27,728 nucleotides of DNA from Pelargonium nanum (lineage: Eukaryota; Streptophyta; Magnoliopsida; Geraniales; Geraniaceae): the NCBI GenBank assembly GCA_036897485.1, contig JAYMTF010000967.1, positions 1 to 27,728 of the forward strand. The letters are read 5' to 3'. Both the position numbers and the translations under genes were made by a program. Positions 26,682 to 27,728 of the stretch are shown here, in pieces. Under the pieces are notes generated by a model. The model made no database searches. It saw only the letters and a program-made list of their open reading frames with translations, and was not told the DNA's origin. Positions within the stretch are counted from its first letter, which is position 1, and every line of letters begins with the position of its first letter.

Positions 26682-26714
26682 ACTTTCCGCCTTCGGTGCC
26701 TCCATTATCGACAT
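19321..26714 (-). CDS. DGAT1: Diacylglycerol O-acyltransferase 1, MBOAT family (16 exons, 506 aa)
   Basis: Transfers acyl-CoA to sn-1,2-diacylglycerol, the committed last step of triacylglycerol synthesis, in the ER membrane. Exons in coding order: 26714-26388, 26209-26129, 25976-25903, 25780-25705, 25230-25163, 24669-24546, 24059-23961, 23509-23408, 23309-23173, 22733-22652, 22532-22512, 22072-22010, 21009-20962, 20290-20228, 20067-20014, 19422-19321. All junctions are GT-AG; the count matches the 16 exons of Arabidopsis TAG1. The N-terminus is hydrophilic and Ala/Thr-rich, then [19 protein letters not shown] (85-104), then about nine hydrophobic segments from about 115. Signatures include FYKDWWN (378-384), YWRMWNMPVHKW (391-402) and SAIFHE with the presumed catalytic His433. 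The C-terminus [12 protein letters not shown] resembles the aromatic ER-retrieval motif. The start is the first in-frame ATG; a second Met at residue 4 is possible. All key motifs are intact. Confidence 0.98.
22512..22532 (-). other. DGAT1: 21-nt microexon of DGAT1
   Basis: This exon encodes only YWRMWNM, between ...TVEE and PVHKW..., and is flanked by clear CATCAG acceptor and GTATGT donor sequences. It is in phase 0 on both sides, so skipping it would remove seven conserved residues without shifting the frame. Confidence 0.9.
23672..23700. mobile_element. Possible Stowaway-like MITE end in a DGAT1 intron
   Basis: CTCCCTCGTTTTTTTAAG follows a TA dinucleotide at 23672-23673. It resembles the CTCCCTCCGT... 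terminal repeat of Stowaway (Tc1/mariner-type) MITEs, whose target duplication is TA. The matching inverted end is not visible in the rest of the intron (to 23960), so this would be a truncated or diverged copy. Confidence 0.25.
24143..24164. repeat. GA dinucleotide microsatellite
   Basis: Eleven perfect GA units sit in a DGAT1 intron (between exons 6 and 7). It reads as CT on the coding strand, 84 bases before the exon 7 acceptor side, and could lengthen a pyrimidine-rich stretch. Confidence 0.9.
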
Positions 26715-27728
26715 GCGCGGAGAGGTTGCTACAAATGCACCACCACTTCTATGAATTCTTGTTGAATCTTTGATTTTGTTTTCAATTCCAGAAATAGGAA
26801 AATAGGGAAGAAGGAAAATTTGGATTTGTTTTGGGAAGAGAGACTCCAAGAGCTAAAAGCAAGCAACTCTTTTTTCCTTTTTTGTTTATTAAAAAAGAAA
26901 ATGAAATATAAAAAGAGGAAATTGGGAAAATAGAATAGAAAGCGGTGTGGACTTTAATTTTTCAAAACGAGTCTCTTGGAAGGTAGCAAGCAATTAAGCA
27001 AATGTAAATCTGGAGATAGCGTGATTGTGAGGGACACGGACACCGCCTTTGATCCTAATTACGCTATTAGTTGATTGATTAATTGTGTTAAACTGATTAA
27101 GAATCGTGTTTATGATTCTGATTTATGAATGCTTCGTTGTTTGTTTACGTAAAGTAAACAAGCTTGAGCAACAGAGCTGAAAAAGACGTGACTTCAAGCT
27201 ACAATTGGTACTTTCATGTTTTTTCGTCACTAATAGATACTTATATGCTAATCTATCTTCCTTTTTCTTTGATGCGAAACCGATTTAGAATTTTTATTCA
27301 TTGATGTTAAAGTATTGTTGGACAATGAGGACAAATTTAATAAATAGAGAAAAGTAGTTGATGAGAAATGAGAATTGAGATTCACATGAATATAGTAAAT
27401 ACAATTAACAAAATTTATTCTCTATAAATGTTTATATTACTGCAATTTTACACTTAACTAGTTCTTTTACCCGGCGCTGCTCGAGACTCTATTTTAGTGT
27501 GTATTGACGTTGCTTGATTTAATAATCTATTCTCGCAGTTCTTCAGTTTTCAACTAAAACTTAAAATTCAAATAATAACAACATATCTATATAATATTTT
27601 AAAACCTAGGAATTTTCGTTTATAAATTAGTATTGATCTATTAGAATGTGTATTTAAAATATTATTAAGAAAATTCATACTTCCTTACGAAATGTCATGA
27701 TATTTATAGCGTCTTTTTATGAAATTCT
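26715..27728. other. DGAT1 5' leader and upstream region
   Basis: On the - strand this is upstream of DGAT1. No ATG precedes the start codon between 26849 and 26714. A TATA-like stretch (TTTTTATATTTC on the - strand) lies near 26903-26916, about 190-200 bases before the start codon, which would fit a leader of about 160 bases. An ACGTG core occurs at 27186-27190. Beyond about 27250 the DNA is AT-rich with nothing recognisable. Confidence 0.5.

Noticed and set aside
26372..26683. - strand frame starting with a long proline run
   Set aside because: It is the alternate frame of the GGTGGC-type repeat in DGAT1 exon 1; the frame with the DGAT1 N-terminus continues correctly into exon 2.
26715..26849. 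45-codon in-frame N-terminal extension of DGAT1
   Set aside because: The extension is open but contains no ATG (it begins at a TTG), and MSIMEAPK matches the usual plant DGAT1 start.

Overview
This is plant nuclear DNA, most likely from a eudicot. It is AT-rich with long AT-rich spacers. The genes have many short exons joined by GT-AG introns, and the proteins are plant-type throughout: an IQM calmodulin-binding protein, an EPF-like secreted peptide, a plant casein kinase I-like kinase, a DUF3511 protein and a plant-type DGAT1. Nothing suggests bacterial, viral or organellar origin. I cannot name the species.

Layout. Three protein genes lie on the + strand: IQM (1664-3864, 7 exons, 517 aa), an EPFL cysteine-rich secreted peptide (8065-8640, 3 exons, 128 aa) and a casein kinase I-like kinase (10542-15698, 14 exons, 465 aa). 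On the - strand follow a tRNA-Asp(GTC) gene (16492-16563), an intronless DUF3511 gene (17705-18073, 122 aa) and DGAT1 (19321-26714, 16 exons, 506 aa). I assembled each spliced model by hand. Every junction is GT-AG, the phases agree and each reading frame closes at a stop. The kinase and the DUF3511 gene converge, with the tRNA between them. The remainder is spacer: about 1.7 kb before IQM, 4.2 kb between IQM and EPFL, 1.9 kb between EPFL and the kinase, and about 1 kb beyond DGAT1.

How the genes relate. They do not form a pathway or operon. IQM points to Ca2+/calmodulin signalling, EPFL to cell-cell developmental signalling through receptor kinases, CKL to Ser/Thr phosphorylation, and DGAT1 to the final step of seed-oil synthesis in the ER. 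What links them is conserved order. From memory, Arabidopsis has TAG1/DGAT1, a DUF3511 gene and CKL5 side by side on chromosome 2, and EPFL3 beside another DUF3511 gene, with IQM2 nearby, on chromosome 3. The window therefore looks like an unfractionated ancestral block.

I found no undescribed biological system. The observations most worth a second look are regulatory: a 16-bp perfect G-box palindrome and a 97-codon overlapping upstream ORF at the DUF3511 gene, a cluster of three G-boxes with an E2F-like site before the kinase, a 33-bp perfect direct repeat, a 21-nt microexon in DGAT1, a possible poison exon in the kinase, and two possible MITE ends.
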